Source: Flavobacterium sp.
GTDB lineage: Bacteria; Bacteroidota; Bacteroidia; Flavobacteriales; Flavobacteriaceae
Length of the DNA stretch: 64,000 nt
NCBI GenBank assembly: GCA_021740105.1
Contig: JAIPAM010000010.1
Location: 1 to 64,000, forward strand
Reading direction: 5' to 3'
In this document: piece after piece, positions 24,801 through 34,070 of the stretch
How positions within the stretch are numbered: the stretch's first letter is position 1
Layout: each line of letters begins with the position of its first letter
Program-made: the position numbers and the translations under genes
Notes under the pieces: generated by a model
Databases searched by the model: none
What the model saw: only the letters and a program-made list of their open reading frames with translations
Told to the model about the DNA's origin: nothing

Positions 24801-26366
24801 CTATTTAGCAATATTAACCGCTCTAGTTTCTCTAATTACTGTTACTTTAACTTGACCAGGATAGGTCATTTCTGTTTGAATTTTTTGTGATATTTCAAAT
24901 GATAAAGTGGCAGCATTGTCATCTGATACTTTTTCACTTTCTACAATAACACGCAATTCTCTACCAGCTTGGATTGCATAAGCGTTTTTAACTCCATTGA
25001 ATCCAAATGCAACTTCTTCTAAATCTTTTAAACGTTGGATGTAAGAATCCAATACTTGTCTTCTTGCTCCAGGGCGTGCTCCAGAAATAGCATCACAAAC
25101 TTGGATAATTGGAGATAGTAATGACTTCATTTCAATCTCATCGTGGTGTGCTCCAATGGCATTACAAACTTCTTCTTTCTCGCCATATTTCTCAGCCCAT
25201 TGCATTCCTAATAAGGCGTGTGGTAAATCGCTTTCAGCATCTGGCACTTTTCCGATATCGTGTAATAAACCAGCTCTTTTGGCTAGTTTAACATTCAAGC
25301 CTAATTCTGCCGCCATGATTCCACAAAGCTTAGAAACTTCTCTTGAGTGTTGCAATAAGTTTTGACCATAAGAAGAACGGTATTTCATTCTACCAACCAC
25401 TTTAATCAATTCTGGATGCAAACCGTGAATTCCTAAATCGATTACCGTTCTTTTACCAACTTCAATAATCTCATCATCAATTTGTTTTGCCGTTTTTGCA
25501 ACTACTTCTTCAATTCTTGCTGGGTGAATTCTACCGTCAGTAACTAATTTATGAAGTGCCAAACGAGCAATTTCTCTTCTAACAGGGTCAAAACAAGATA
25601 AAATAATTGCTTCTGGAGTATCATCAACTATAATTTCTACGCCTGTTGCCGCTTCTAAAGCTCGGATATTTCGACCTTCACGACCAATAATTCTTCCTTT
25701 TACATCGTCAGATTCAATATTGAAAACAGAAACGCAATTTTCTACCGCTTCTTCTGTACCCACTCTTTGGATAGTGTTGATGATAATTTTCTTCGCTTCT
25801 TGTTGAGCAGTTAGTTTGGCTTCTTCAATAGTGTCTTGAATTTGAGCCATCGCTTTGGTTTTGGCTTCTGCTTTTAAACCTTCAATTAGCTGGTTGCTTG
25901 CCTCTTCCGCTGATAAACCTGAAATTACTTCCAACTGGTTTAACTGGCTTTTATGCATTTTCTCAACTTCCACTTGCTTCTTGTCAAGAATTTCAATTTT
26001 TGAAGTGTATTCCACTATTTTAGCTTCAAAATCGTCATTGATTTTTTTAGCTTTGGCCAATTCATTTGAAATTTGAGATTCTTTATCACGAACTCTTTTC
26101 TCAACTTCGGCTACCTTTCTTTCTCTTCCTAGAATTACTTCTTCGTGTTCCGATTTCAATTCGATAAATCTTTCTTTAGCTTGAAGAATTTTATCTTTTT
26201 TGATGTTTTCTCCTTCTAAATTTGCGTCTTTTAAGATTGAAGCGGCTTCTTTTTTAGCATTTTGAACTAAACTAGAAACACTGCTTTTTTCCATCACTTT
26301 TGCAAGAATAAATCCTCCTGCAACCCCAACTATTCCCGAAATAATTATTATTAATGTACTGTCCAT
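24801..26366 (-). CDS. rny: Ribonuclease Y
   Basis: A 521-residue membrane-anchored endoribonuclease that starts mRNA decay. An N-terminal transmembrane helix ([18 protein letters not shown]) is followed by a long charged coiled coil (~30-200), a KH domain ([21 protein letters not shown]) and an HD domain with His369-Asp370 in [10 protein letters not shown] plus [10 protein letters not shown]. Length and order are standard for RNase Y. It sits downstream of 6S RNA and zapA on the same strand; the 6S terminator lies between them. Confidence 0.95.
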   Translation of the reverse strand: MDSTLIIIISGIVGVAGGFILAKVMEKSSVSSLVQNAKKEAASILKDANLEGENIKKDKILQAKERFIELKSEHEEVILGRERKVAEVEKRVRDKESQISNELAKAKKINDDFEAKIVEYTSKIEILDKKQVEVEKMHKSQLNQLEVISGLSAEEASNQLIEGLKAEAKTKAMAQIQDTIEEAKLTAQQEAKKIIINTIQRVGTEEAVENCVSVFNIESDDVKGRIIGREGRNIRALEAATGVEIIVDDTPEAIILSCFDPVRREIARLALHKLVTDGRIHPARIEEVVAKTAKQIDDEIIEVGKRTVIDLGIHGLHPELIKVVGRMKYRSSYGQNLLQHSREVSKLCGIMAAELGLNVKLAKRAGLLHDIGKVPDAESDLPHALLGMQWAEKYGEKEEVCNAIGAHHDEIEMKSLLSPIIQVCDAISGARPGARRQVLDSYIQRLKDLEEVAFGFNGVKNAYAIQAGRELRVIVESEKVSDDNAATLSFEISQKIQTEMTYPGQVKVTVIRETRAVNIAK

Positions 26367-26386
26367 GTTTTGTAAAATTTATATAT

Positions 26387-26550
26387 AAAAAAAGCCCACA
26401 TTAGATTTCTTGAATAAACTCGGAAATACAAGTTTTGAGCTAACTCATTGTTCAAGCTTTCACGCAGAGGTGACATGCTATAGTAATGAAGATTCGCTCA
26501 TTCTAAATTGTTAGTGTTGAGTTTACCAAATAGGAACTAATGTAGGCAGT
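26387..26550 (-). ncRNA. ssrS: 6S RNA
   Basis: Between zapA and rny the minus strand folds into a long irregular hairpin. The closing stem is GCCTACATTAG (26537-26547) with CTAATGTGGGC (26394-26404), and a second stem pairs GGTAAACTC with GAGTTTATT further in. A large, loosely paired middle remains, as in the open-promoter mimic of 6S RNA. Seven T follow the 3' stem as a terminator. Its place directly after zapA matches the known zapA-ssrS linkage (ygfE-ssrS in E. coli). It would bind the housekeeping RNA polymerase holoenzyme in stationary phase. The 5' end is approximate. Confidence 0.8.
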
Positions 26551-26575
26551 ATCTTAGTTATTGTTAAGAACGTAT

Positions 26576-26869
26576 TTATTTATCGAGATAATTCGCTAAT
26601 AATTCATTTATTTTTTTAAGTCTTTCGTTCGTTTCTACATTATCGACCGACTTATCAATTTGCTTTTGTTCTAATTGAGAGGCAAACTGTAAGGCACACA
26701 TGGCCAAAACATCTTGCTTATCTCGAACCGCATAATTTTCTTCAAATTGCTTAATCATAATATCAATTTTTTTAGAAGCACTTCTAAGTCCTTCTTCTTG
26801 AGATATATCTACCGTTAACGGATATACCCTGTCTGCAATTGATAATTTAATTTTAAGCTTCTCATCCAT
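26576..26869 (-). CDS. zapA: Cell division protein ZapA
   Basis: A 97-residue protein. LKIKLSIADRVYPLTVDISQEEGLRSASKKIDIMI is the ZapA head, and AMCALQFASQLEQKQID begins the coiled-coil dimerisation tail. It bundles FtsZ filaments at the division site. It lies six bases after a coiled-coil gene on the same strand, so the two are cotranscribed, with 6S RNA just downstream. Confidence 0.92.
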   Translation of the reverse strand: MDEKLKIKLSIADRVYPLTVDISQEEGLRSASKKIDIMIKQFEENYAVRDKQDVLAMCALQFASQLEQKQIDKSVDNVETNERLKKINELLANYLDK

Positions 26870-26875
26870 AGTTTT

Positions 26876-27166
26876 CTAATCGGACAACTGTGCTATACAG
26901 TAATCAATTTCACGGATTAATGAATTTATTTTTAGCTTCGTTTCTCTTTTATTTTCTTCACTGCCAAGTAAAGAATTAGCTATTTTGATTGAATTGTATT
27001 GCGATTTTAAAAGTTCAATCTCTGAAGATTGATTTTTAATTGTCTGTGCAGAATCGCTAATTTCTCTATTTAAAATAGTATTGTTTTTCTCTAAAGTTTC
27101 TATTTTACTAAAGAGTTTTTCAATATTACTTTCTAGAGTTTTAATTATTTCTGCAAATTCACTCAT
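26876..27166 (-). CDS. Small coiled-coil protein upstream of zapA
   Basis: A 96-residue protein that is almost entirely a predicted coiled coil (IETLEKNNTILNREISDSAQTIK), with heptads of Leu/Ile and charged residues. Size, composition and pairing with ZapA recall ZapB, which links ZapA to the rest of the division site, but sequence identity to ZapB cannot be judged by eye. It is a conserved neighbour of zapA in flavobacteria. It is called a ZapB-like candidate by context only. Confidence 0.65.
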   Translation of the reverse strand: MSEFAEIIKTLESNIEKLFSKIETLEKNNTILNREISDSAQTIKNQSSEIELLKSQYNSIKIANSLLGSEENKRETKLKINSLIREIDYCIAQLSD

Positions 27167-27347
27167 TATGAAACTAAATCATTACTTAATCTACAAAGTT
27201 AGTATTCCTATTTAATTAATCGTCTATTTTTGGTAATTTTTTTTGCCAATCGGATTATTATTTTTTAATAATTTGAAATTTAGTAGTTTATACTCCTTTT
27301 CTTTTTTTGATGTAAAACTTTTTTTTAATTTAGCAAAAACCTTTACC

Positions 27348-29048
27348 ATGAAATACATCCACATATTTTTACTTTTATCCGCCTCCGTTTTTTCACAAAA
27401 TAATTACCCAAAAGATTATTTTTCTAGTCCTTTAGAAATCCCAACTCAATTGTCAGGAAATTTCGGGGAATTAAGACCCAATCATTTTCATGCTGGATTT
27501 GATTATAAAACACAAAAGAAAGAAGGATTAAACGTTCGTGCAGCAGCAGAAGGATATGTTTCTAGAATAAAAATTTCCACTTTTGGTTATGGAAAAGCTA
27601 TTTACATTACTCATCCTAATGGTTTTACAACAGTCTATGGGCATTTAAGTTCTTTAAGTCAAAAAATTGATTTGTATTTAAAAACGGAACACTACAAATT
27701 GAAATCGTATGAAGTTGATTTGTATTTAAAACCTTCAGATATTCTGATTTCTAAAAATGAAATAGTTGCTTTATCCGGAAATACCGGTGGTTCTGATGGT
27801 CCACATTTGCATTTTGAAATTCGTGATTCCCAAACTGAAAAAATAATCAACCCGATTTTTTTTGGGCTTGACACTGAAATTAAAGATTCCCAAAAACCGG
27901 CTATAACTAATTTGTTTGTTTATCCTTTGGACGAAAATTCTGTTGTAAATAAATCAAAAAATCCTTTTATGATTAGTTTGTCCTTGCAAAAAGATGGAAA
28001 TTATAATTGTGATAAAATTCTGGCAAAAGGACCAATTGGCTTTGGTATCAACACCTACGATTTGTCTGATTTATCTTGGGATAGAAATGGCGTTTATAAA
28101 GTAGAAACATTCTTAAATGGAAAAACGATTTATGGATACCAATTTGACACTTATGCTTTTGATCAAATGCGATACATAAATGCTTTAATTGATTATGAAA
28201 GGTACAAGAAAACCGGTCAAAGGGTTCAAAAATTATTCATGAAAAACCCATTTCCTCTTAGTATCATAAATCAATATGAAGATAAAGGAATATTGAATGT
28301 TTCTCAAAGCACGAATCTAAATTATAGAATTGAAGTATCTGATTTTAATTCAAATAAAACAACCATTACCATTCCAATTGAATTTTCAAATCAGGAAGCA
28401 ACGGATACTCTAAAAGTTAAAAAAACCAAATTTTTTATAAAATCTGATAAAGAATACAATTTTGAAAAAGGCAATTGGTCATTTTATGTTCCAAAAGGTA
28501 CTTTCTACGATGATTTTTATTTAAACTTTGAACAAAAAGAAAATTCATTATTATTAGAAAATGAAAATATTCCCGTTCATTCTAATTTTTTAGTTTCCGT
28601 TATTGATTCTATTTCTTCCAAAGAAGACAAAGAAAAAATGTTTATTGGATCTATTGAAGACAAAAAAATTAATTTCAATTATACCAAACTAAAAGACAAT
28701 ACGTTTTCTACCTATACCAAAAATTGGGGGAAATTCTCTTTGATAAAAGATGCCGTTCCTCCAACGATTAAAACAGCGAAAAGCATTGAAGGTAAATGGA
28801 TTAGTGATAAAAAATCTATAGAGTTTACAATCAACGATGCATTATCTGGAATAAAAACATATGACGGTTATTTAAATGGGAATTGGATTTTATTCGAATA
28901 CGATTATAAAACAAAAAAAATAGTACACAATTTTGAGGATGGAATTGTTGCGGAAGGAACAAACAATTTAAAAGTAGTTGTTACCGATAATGTAGGAAAT
29001 TCTGCTATCTTTGAAACGCAATTTTTCAGAAGTCAAATAAAAAAATAA
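27348..29048 (+). CDS. Secreted M23 (LytM) peptidase
   Basis: The track start (TTG 27243) adds a Phe-rich run; ATG at 27348 gives a clean signal peptide, MKYIHIFLLLSASVFSQ, and a 566-residue protein. The M23 zinc domain is near the N-terminus: NHFHAGFDYKT (His and Asp ligands), GYGKAIYITHPNGFTTVYGHL and PHLHFEIRDS (HxH). It would cleave peptide cross-links in peptidoglycan. The large C-terminal part (~200-566) is beta-rich and unassigned. It lies six bases ahead of a TonB-dependent receptor gene, which suggests cotranscription. Confidence 0.9.
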   Translation: MKYIHIFLLLSASVFSQNNYPKDYFSSPLEIPTQLSGNFGELRPNHFHAGFDYKTQKKEGLNVRAAAEGYVSRIKISTFGYGKAIYITHPNGFTTVYGHLSSLSQKIDLYLKTEHYKLKSYEVDLYLKPSDILISKNEIVALSGNTGGSDGPHLHFEIRDSQTEKIINPIFFGLDTEIKDSQKPAITNLFVYPLDENSVVNKSKNPFMISLSLQKDGNYNCDKILAKGPIGFGINTYDLSDLSWDRNGVYKVETFLNGKTIYGYQFDTYAFDQMRYINALIDYERYKKTGQRVQKLFMKNPFPLSIINQYEDKGILNVSQSTNLNYRIEVSDFNSNKTTITIPIEFSNQEATDTLKVKKTKFFIKSDKEYNFEKGNWSFYVPKGTFYDDFYLNFEQKENSLLLENENIPVHSNFLVSVIDSISSKEDKEKMFIGSIEDKKINFNYTKLKDNTFSTYTKNWGKFSLIKDAVPPTIKTAKSIEGKWISDKKSIEFTINDALSGIKTYDGYLNGNWILFEYDYKTKKIVHNFEDGIVAEGTNNLKVVVTDNVGNSAIFETQFFRSQIKK

Positions 29049-29054
29049 ATTTTC

Positions 29055-31523
29055 TTGAAATTCAAAAACCTTCTTTTTTCACTCGTTTTATTCTTCATAG
29101 GAAATTTTGTTTTTGCTCAATTTGCCCGGGTAAAAGGAATTATTTTAGATGAAAATAATAATCCTGTTGAAAATGTAAATATTTCCTATCAAACGAAATC
29201 AACGATTACCAACGCCAATGGGTTTTATTCTTTGACAGTTCCAGCCAATAAAAAAATCACCCTGTTATTTACTCATATTTCTCTTAAAAAATCGAGCGCA
29301 ACATTAGAATTAAAAACTAACGAAGACTTTGAATTCAATGTTACTTTGAATAATAATGCGGAGCAAATGGGCGAGGTAATTGTTACCGCAAAAAACAGAA
29401 AAAGAATCCAAGGAATCACCACTATTGAACCCGAAATGATAAGAAAAATTCCGGGTGCCAACGCAGGAGTAGAAAATATTTTGAAAACATTACCGGGCGT
29501 AAATTCTAATAACGAATTGAGTACCCAATATGCTGTTCGTGGCGGAAATTATGATGAAAACTTAGTTTACGTAAATGAAGTGGAAGTGTATCGCCCGTTT
29601 CTAGTTCGTTCTGGTCAACAAGAAGGGTTAAGTTTTACCAACACCGATTTAGTTCAAAATGTTGATTTTTCTGCCGGTGGTTTCCAGTCAAAATATGGTG
29701 ATAAATTATCGTCTGTTCTAGACATTACCTATCGCCGACCGACAAAATTTGGTGTTGCTGCAGAAGCGAGTCTTCTAGGAGGTAGTTTTGCGATTGATGC
29801 CGTTTCGAAAAATCAAAAATGGTCCGCAATTACAGGAATTCGTTATCGAGATAATAGTTTATTGGTGAACAGCCAGCAAACAGAAACAAATTTCAGACCT
29901 ACCTTTGCTGATTTGCAAACCAATATCATTTATAATGCTTCTACAAAATGGCAATGGAGTTTTTTAGGGAACATTTCTCAAAACAAATACAATTATCAGC
30001 CCATTTCTAGACAAACTAATTTTGGAACAATTGATGAACCCATTGCTTTGCAAGTTTATTATAAAGGGCAAGAAAAAGATAAATATGACACCTTTTTTGG
30101 AGCTTTTAAAACTACTTATAAACCGTCAGATCACTTCACGCTTAAATTCATCACCTCTGCTTATCATACCTTAGAACAAGAATATTTTGACATTTTTGCT
30201 GGATATTATTTAGGCGAAGTAGATACCAATATTGGTTCTGAAACTTTTGGTGGTGTTACTTTTAGTCGTGCCATTGGTACTCAATTAAATCACGCTCGAA
30301 ACGATTTAGACGCTTTAATTGTAAATGCTGAGGTTAAGGGTTTTCACGATATTAAAAAAAATCAAGTAGAATGGGGCTTCAAATACACTCGCGAAGACAT
30401 TCGAGATCGAGTAGTAGAGTGGGAGGTGATTGACTCTGCAGGATTTTCAATTAATCCGCCGCATTTAAATTTACCCATTAACGATCAACCTTATCATCCT
30501 TATATTGGTCCATTAGTGCCTTTCCAAAATGTAAGGGCTTTGAATTTTGCCACAGTTGACAGGCTATCCGGATATGCACAATTAAACAGAAAAACAAAGA
30601 TTGGTAACCATGATTTTTGGTTTAACGTAGGAGCTAGAATGCACCAGTGGAAAGTAAATAGTGCCAGTCAAGTTGGAAAAAGCCAAATGGAATTCAGTCC
30701 TAGAGCCCAATTTGCAATAAAACCCGATTGGGAAAAAGATATCGTTTTTAGATTTTCAACCGGTTTATACGTTCAACCTCCGTCGTATAGAGAACTAAGA
30801 GACTCCTCGGGGACGGTGCTTCCCAACGTAAAAGCGCAAAAATCAATACATTTTGTGTTGAGTAGTGACTACAGTTTTAAAATGTGGAATCGTCCTTTTA
30901 AATTAGTTTCTGAGGCTTACTATAAAATTTTAAATGATGTAAATCCTTATACTTTGGATAATGTCCGAATTCGATATGCTGCCGATAATAATGCAGTAGC
31001 TTACGCCCAAGGTTTGGACCTTAGATTGAATGGCGAATTTGTTCCTGGAACCGAATCATGGTTTAGTTTTGGTTATTTAAAAACAGAAGAAAATATTGAA
31101 AATAAGGGATTTATTTCAAGGCCTACCGATCAAACATTAAAATTTGGAATCCTATTTCAAGATTATATGCCGAATCTTCCAAGTGTAAAACTATATTTAA
31201 ATTTAGTATATAACACAGGACTTCCTGGAGGATCTCCATCTTATGCTGATCCCTATTTATATCAAAATAAAATGCGGGATTATCGTCGTGCGGATGTTGG
31301 ATTTTTCAAAGTATTTACCGACAACAATAAAAATTTACCTTCAGGTCATTGGCTAAAAAAATTCAAGGATTTATCGGCTGGGTTGGAGATATTTAATTTA
31401 TTCAATAATTTAAATGCAATTACCAATACTTGGGTTCGTGACGTTTATACCAAAAATCAGTATGGAATCCCTAATTATATGACTACAAGGGTTTTCAATT
31501 TTAAAATTTCTGCAAAATTCTAA
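29055..31523 (+). CDS. TonB-dependent receptor with CarboxypepD_reg-like domain
   Basis: An 822-residue outer-membrane transporter. It starts at TTG; no in-frame ATG exists before the mature domain, and TTG gives a signal peptide ending NFVFAQ. Residues ~23-110 form a carboxypeptidase-regulatory-like domain (KGIILDENNNPVENVNISYQ). The plug follows: IPGANAGVENILKTLPGVNS, YAVRGGNYDENLVYVNEVEVYRP. The rest is a 22-strand-type barrel ending in FNFKISAKF. The substrate is unknown; there is no SusD gene beside it, so it is not a SusC pair. It is the second gene after the M23 peptidase and converges with DUF2971. Confidence 0.92.
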   Translation: MKFKNLLFSLVLFFIGNFVFAQFARVKGIILDENNNPVENVNISYQTKSTITNANGFYSLTVPANKKITLLFTHISLKKSSATLELKTNEDFEFNVTLNNNAEQMGEVIVTAKNRKRIQGITTIEPEMIRKIPGANAGVENILKTLPGVNSNNELSTQYAVRGGNYDENLVYVNEVEVYRPFLVRSGQQEGLSFTNTDLVQNVDFSAGGFQSKYGDKLSSVLDITYRRPTKFGVAAEASLLGGSFAIDAVSKNQKWSAITGIRYRDNSLLVNSQQTETNFRPTFADLQTNIIYNASTKWQWSFLGNISQNKYNYQPISRQTNFGTIDEPIALQVYYKGQEKDKYDTFFGAFKTTYKPSDHFTLKFITSAYHTLEQEYFDIFAGYYLGEVDTNIGSETFGGVTFSRAIGTQLNHARNDLDALIVNAEVKGFHDIKKNQVEWGFKYTREDIRDRVVEWEVIDSAGFSINPPHLNLPINDQPYHPYIGPLVPFQNVRALNFATVDRLSGYAQLNRKTKIGNHDFWFNVGARMHQWKVNSASQVGKSQMEFSPRAQFAIKPDWEKDIVFRFSTGLYVQPPSYRELRDSSGTVLPNVKAQKSIHFVLSSDYSFKMWNRPFKLVSEAYYKILNDVNPYTLDNVRIRYAADNNAVAYAQGLDLRLNGEFVPGTESWFSFGYLKTEENIENKGFISRPTDQTLKFGILFQDYMPNLPSVKLYLNLVYNTGLPGGSPSYADPYLYQNKMRDYRRADVGFFKVFTDNNKNLPSGHWLKKFKDLSAGLEIFNLFNNLNAITNTWVRDVYTKNQYGIPNYMTTRVFNFKISAKF

Positions 31524-32221
31524 ATTAAAATATCACTCTCAAGATCGGATTTTTCAATTTGAAAATCAAATCCCAAACGCTTTACCAGTTCAATTACTAG
31601 ATTTTTATACCAGTTTTCCGATTTTGGATGGATGTAAATTTTTTCAATCAATTGGTTGATATCGACATCAATTTTCAAACCGTTGTCAATTTTCAAATCA
31701 AATGAAGTTACATCAGTAATAATTCGTATTTCTCTTTCGTATTGAAAACTCTTTCGTTTAAATAAAAAGGGGAAAAAGGCATTGTCAAACGGGATGTATT
31801 CTTTTTTATAATCGATATAATTTACTTCGCCAATGTGTTGTTCATACGTTTTGTCCAAGTGTAAGGCCTCTTGAATTCTCCCAACGGTAGATTGGATGGC
31901 TAATCCTTCACTTTTTTGAGTGAAAATTTGCCACATTGCAAAGGATTCATATTCATTAATATGCCAACTGCTAATCACCACATTTTCACGATGTGATTTA
32001 TAATAATCTAAAAACGCCGGGTTGTTAATGGATAATTTTCGAATTTCTTCAAATGTAGGCTCGCTAAAGGTGCCTTCATATTGGTCTTCGAATTTATCCG
32101 AACGAGAAAGAAATAGTTTTTTATAAAGCAGTAAATCAACAAATTTGGACAAGTCCAAGTACTTCCACACAACAGTGTCTGGATCTTCAGGAAGCTTGAT
32201 ATTTTTGTCGTCGATAAACAT
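31520..32221 (-). CDS. DUF2971-like protein
   Basis: A 233-residue cytosolic protein. WKYLDLSKFVDLLLYKKLFLSRSDKFEDQYEG near the N-terminus and ISSWHINEYESFAMWQIFTQKSEGLAIQST in the middle are the DUF2971 pattern. YEREIRII is another typical block. The role is not established; some relatives lie in defence or phage contexts, but here the neighbours are housekeeping genes. The stop overlaps that of the convergent TonB receptor gene, and it is 22 bases downstream of an ABC exporter gene on the same strand. Confidence 0.75.
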   Translation of the reverse strand: MFIDDKNIKLPEDPDTVVWKYLDLSKFVDLLLYKKLFLSRSDKFEDQYEGTFSEPTFEEIRKLSINNPAFLDYYKSHRENVVISSWHINEYESFAMWQIFTQKSEGLAIQSTVGRIQEALHLDKTYEQHIGEVNYIDYKKEYIPFDNAFFPFLFKRKSFQYEREIRIITDVTSFDLKIDNGLKIDVDINQLIEKIYIHPKSENWYKNLVIELVKRLGFDFQIEKSDLESDILI

Positions 32222-32243
32222 TTATAAAATTTAATAGGTTTAT

Positions 32244-34070
32244 TTACTCAAAACTTTGCATAGAAACTAGTTTGTTGTAAGTTCCGTTTAAGGCAATTAA
32301 CTCGTCGTGTGTTCCTTGTTCTACAATTTTACCTTTTTGTAAAACCAAAATTTTGTCTGCTTTTTGAATAGTTGAAAGTCGGTGCGCAATAACAATTGAA
32401 GTTCTGTTTTGCATCATATTTTCTAATGCAACTTGAACAAATTTTTCACTTTCGGTATCTAAAGCTGAGGTTGCTTCATCCAAAATCATAATTGGTGGAT
32501 TTTTCAAAACCGCACGTGCAATTGATAATCTCTGTTTTTGTCCTCCTGAAAGTTTGTTTCCGCTGTCGCCAATATTGGTATAAATACCGTTTGGTAAATC
32601 TTTTACAAATTCGTAGGCATTTGCGATTTTTAAAGCCGCAATAATTTCGTCATCGGTGGCATCTAATTTTCCTAATGAAATATTCGCTTTTATGGTATCA
32701 TTAAATAAAATACTGTCTTGAGTAACCAATCCCATTAAGCCTCGTAAAGATTGCAAATTCATGTCTTTAATCGCAACAGAATCAATTTCTATATTGCCTT
32801 CATTTACATCATAAAAACGAGTCAGTAAATTGGCAATAGTACTTTTTCCACTTCCCGATTGACCGACTAAAGCAACAGTTTGCCCTTTCTTTACATCCAA
32901 TGAAAAGTCTTTTAAGACGTAATCGTCTTCGTATTTAAAATTAATATTTTTGATGCTTATTTCAGATTCAAAAGTATCTTTTTCTATTGCATTTACTCTA
33001 TTTACAATAGGATTTTCTTGTTCTAATATTTCTAAAATTCGTTCCGCAGCTGCATTTCCCCTTTTGATATTATAAGAAGCTTTTGATATTGATTTCGCAG
33101 GCGTTAAGATGTTATAAGCCAATCCCATATAAGTTATAAAAGCCGCTCCATTTAAAGTATGCTCAATTAAAACCATATGTCCACCAAACCACAATAATAC
33201 GGCAATTACCATAATTCCCATGAATTCACTCAAGGGAGAGGCTAGATTTTGGCGATTACCAATGGTATTAGACAAACCAAAAAATTTATCTGTTGAATTT
33301 TGAAAAATTTTACTGAAGTATTTTTCTGAATTGTAACCTTTTACCACTTTCAATCCGCCAAGGGTTTCTTCAATGATAGATAGAAATATCCCTTGTTCTT
33401 CTTGCGCTTTTGTAGATTGTTTCTTTAATTTTTTTCCAATAAATGAAATCACCGTTCCCGATATTGGAATAAAAATAAACACAAAAATAGTCAGTTTCAC
33501 ACTAATTGTAAACATGGCAATTATGGTAAATAGAATAGTTAGTGGCTCTTTTACAATTAGTTCTAAAATCGATAAAAAAGAACTCTGCACTTCATTGACA
33601 TCTCCGGCAATTCTTGAAATGGTATCTCCTTTTCTTTTTTCTGAGAAGAAGGCCAATGGCAAATCAAGTGTTTTCTTGTACATGGCATTTCGGATGTCTT
33701 TCAAAATACCATTTCTTAGAAAAGTGATAAAAAATAAGGCCAAATAATCGGATAGATTTTTTAATAAAAATATGGTGATAATTCCTGCTACCAAAACTCC
33801 TAATGTATACCCAATTCCATAGGTATCAGTCATATTGGTTAAATAATAACTTGAATAGTCAGAGAGGTATTTTTTTAATTCCCAAATTCCCGTATAGGTT
33901 GGCTCAACATAATTTTGCTTTGCTTGACCAAACAATACATCCATCATTGGCATTAATGATATGAAAGAAAGTGTTCCAAAAAGTGCGTACAAAACATTAA
34001 AAAAAATGTTCAAATAAGCGTACTTTTTATAGGGAAGTACAAAGGGAAATATTTTTTTAAAGTTACTCAT
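32244..34070 (-). CDS. ABC exporter, ATP-binding/permease (MsbA-like)
   Basis: A 608-residue half-transporter. The N-terminal ~330 residues hold six transmembrane helices. The nucleotide-binding domain follows: Walker A LVGQSGSGKS, signature LSGGQKQRLS, Walker B IMILDEATSALD and the HRLSTI switch. It would act as a homodimer in the inner membrane. Flavobacterial proteins of this type are often annotated as lipid A/lipid exporters, but the cargo cannot be proven from sequence. Its ATG overlaps the stop of the phosphohexomutase gene by one base, so they are translationally close, and a GT2 gene lies upstream, which suits an envelope-glycolipid context. Confidence 0.9.
   Translation of the reverse strand: MSNFKKIFPFVLPYKKYAYLNIFFNVLYALFGTLSFISLMPMMDVLFGQAKQNYVEPTYTGIWELKKYLSDYSSYYLTNMTDTYGIGYTLGVLVAGIITIFLLKNLSDYLALFFITFLRNGILKDIRNAMYKKTLDLPLAFFSEKRKGDTISRIAGDVNEVQSSFLSILELIVKEPLTILFTIIAMFTISVKLTIFVFIFIPISGTVISFIGKKLKKQSTKAQEEQGIFLSIIEETLGGLKVVKGYNSEKYFSKIFQNSTDKFFGLSNTIGNRQNLASPLSEFMGIMVIAVLLWFGGHMVLIEHTLNGAAFITYMGLAYNILTPAKSISKASYNIKRGNAAAERILEILEQENPIVNRVNAIEKDTFESEISIKNINFKYEDDYVLKDFSLDVKKGQTVALVGQSGSGKSTIANLLTRFYDVNEGNIEIDSVAIKDMNLQSLRGLMGLVTQDSILFNDTIKANISLGKLDATDDEIIAALKIANAYEFVKDLPNGIYTNIGDSGNKLSGGQKQRLSIARAVLKNPPIMILDEATSALDTESEKFVQVALENMMQNRTSIVIAHRLSTIQKADKILVLQKGKIVEQGTHDELIALNGTYNKLVSMQSFE

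Noticed and set aside
29055-31523. SusC/SusD glycan-uptake pair
   Set aside because: The TonB receptor has no SusD-like lipoprotein beside it; the neighbours are an M23 peptidase and DUF2971.
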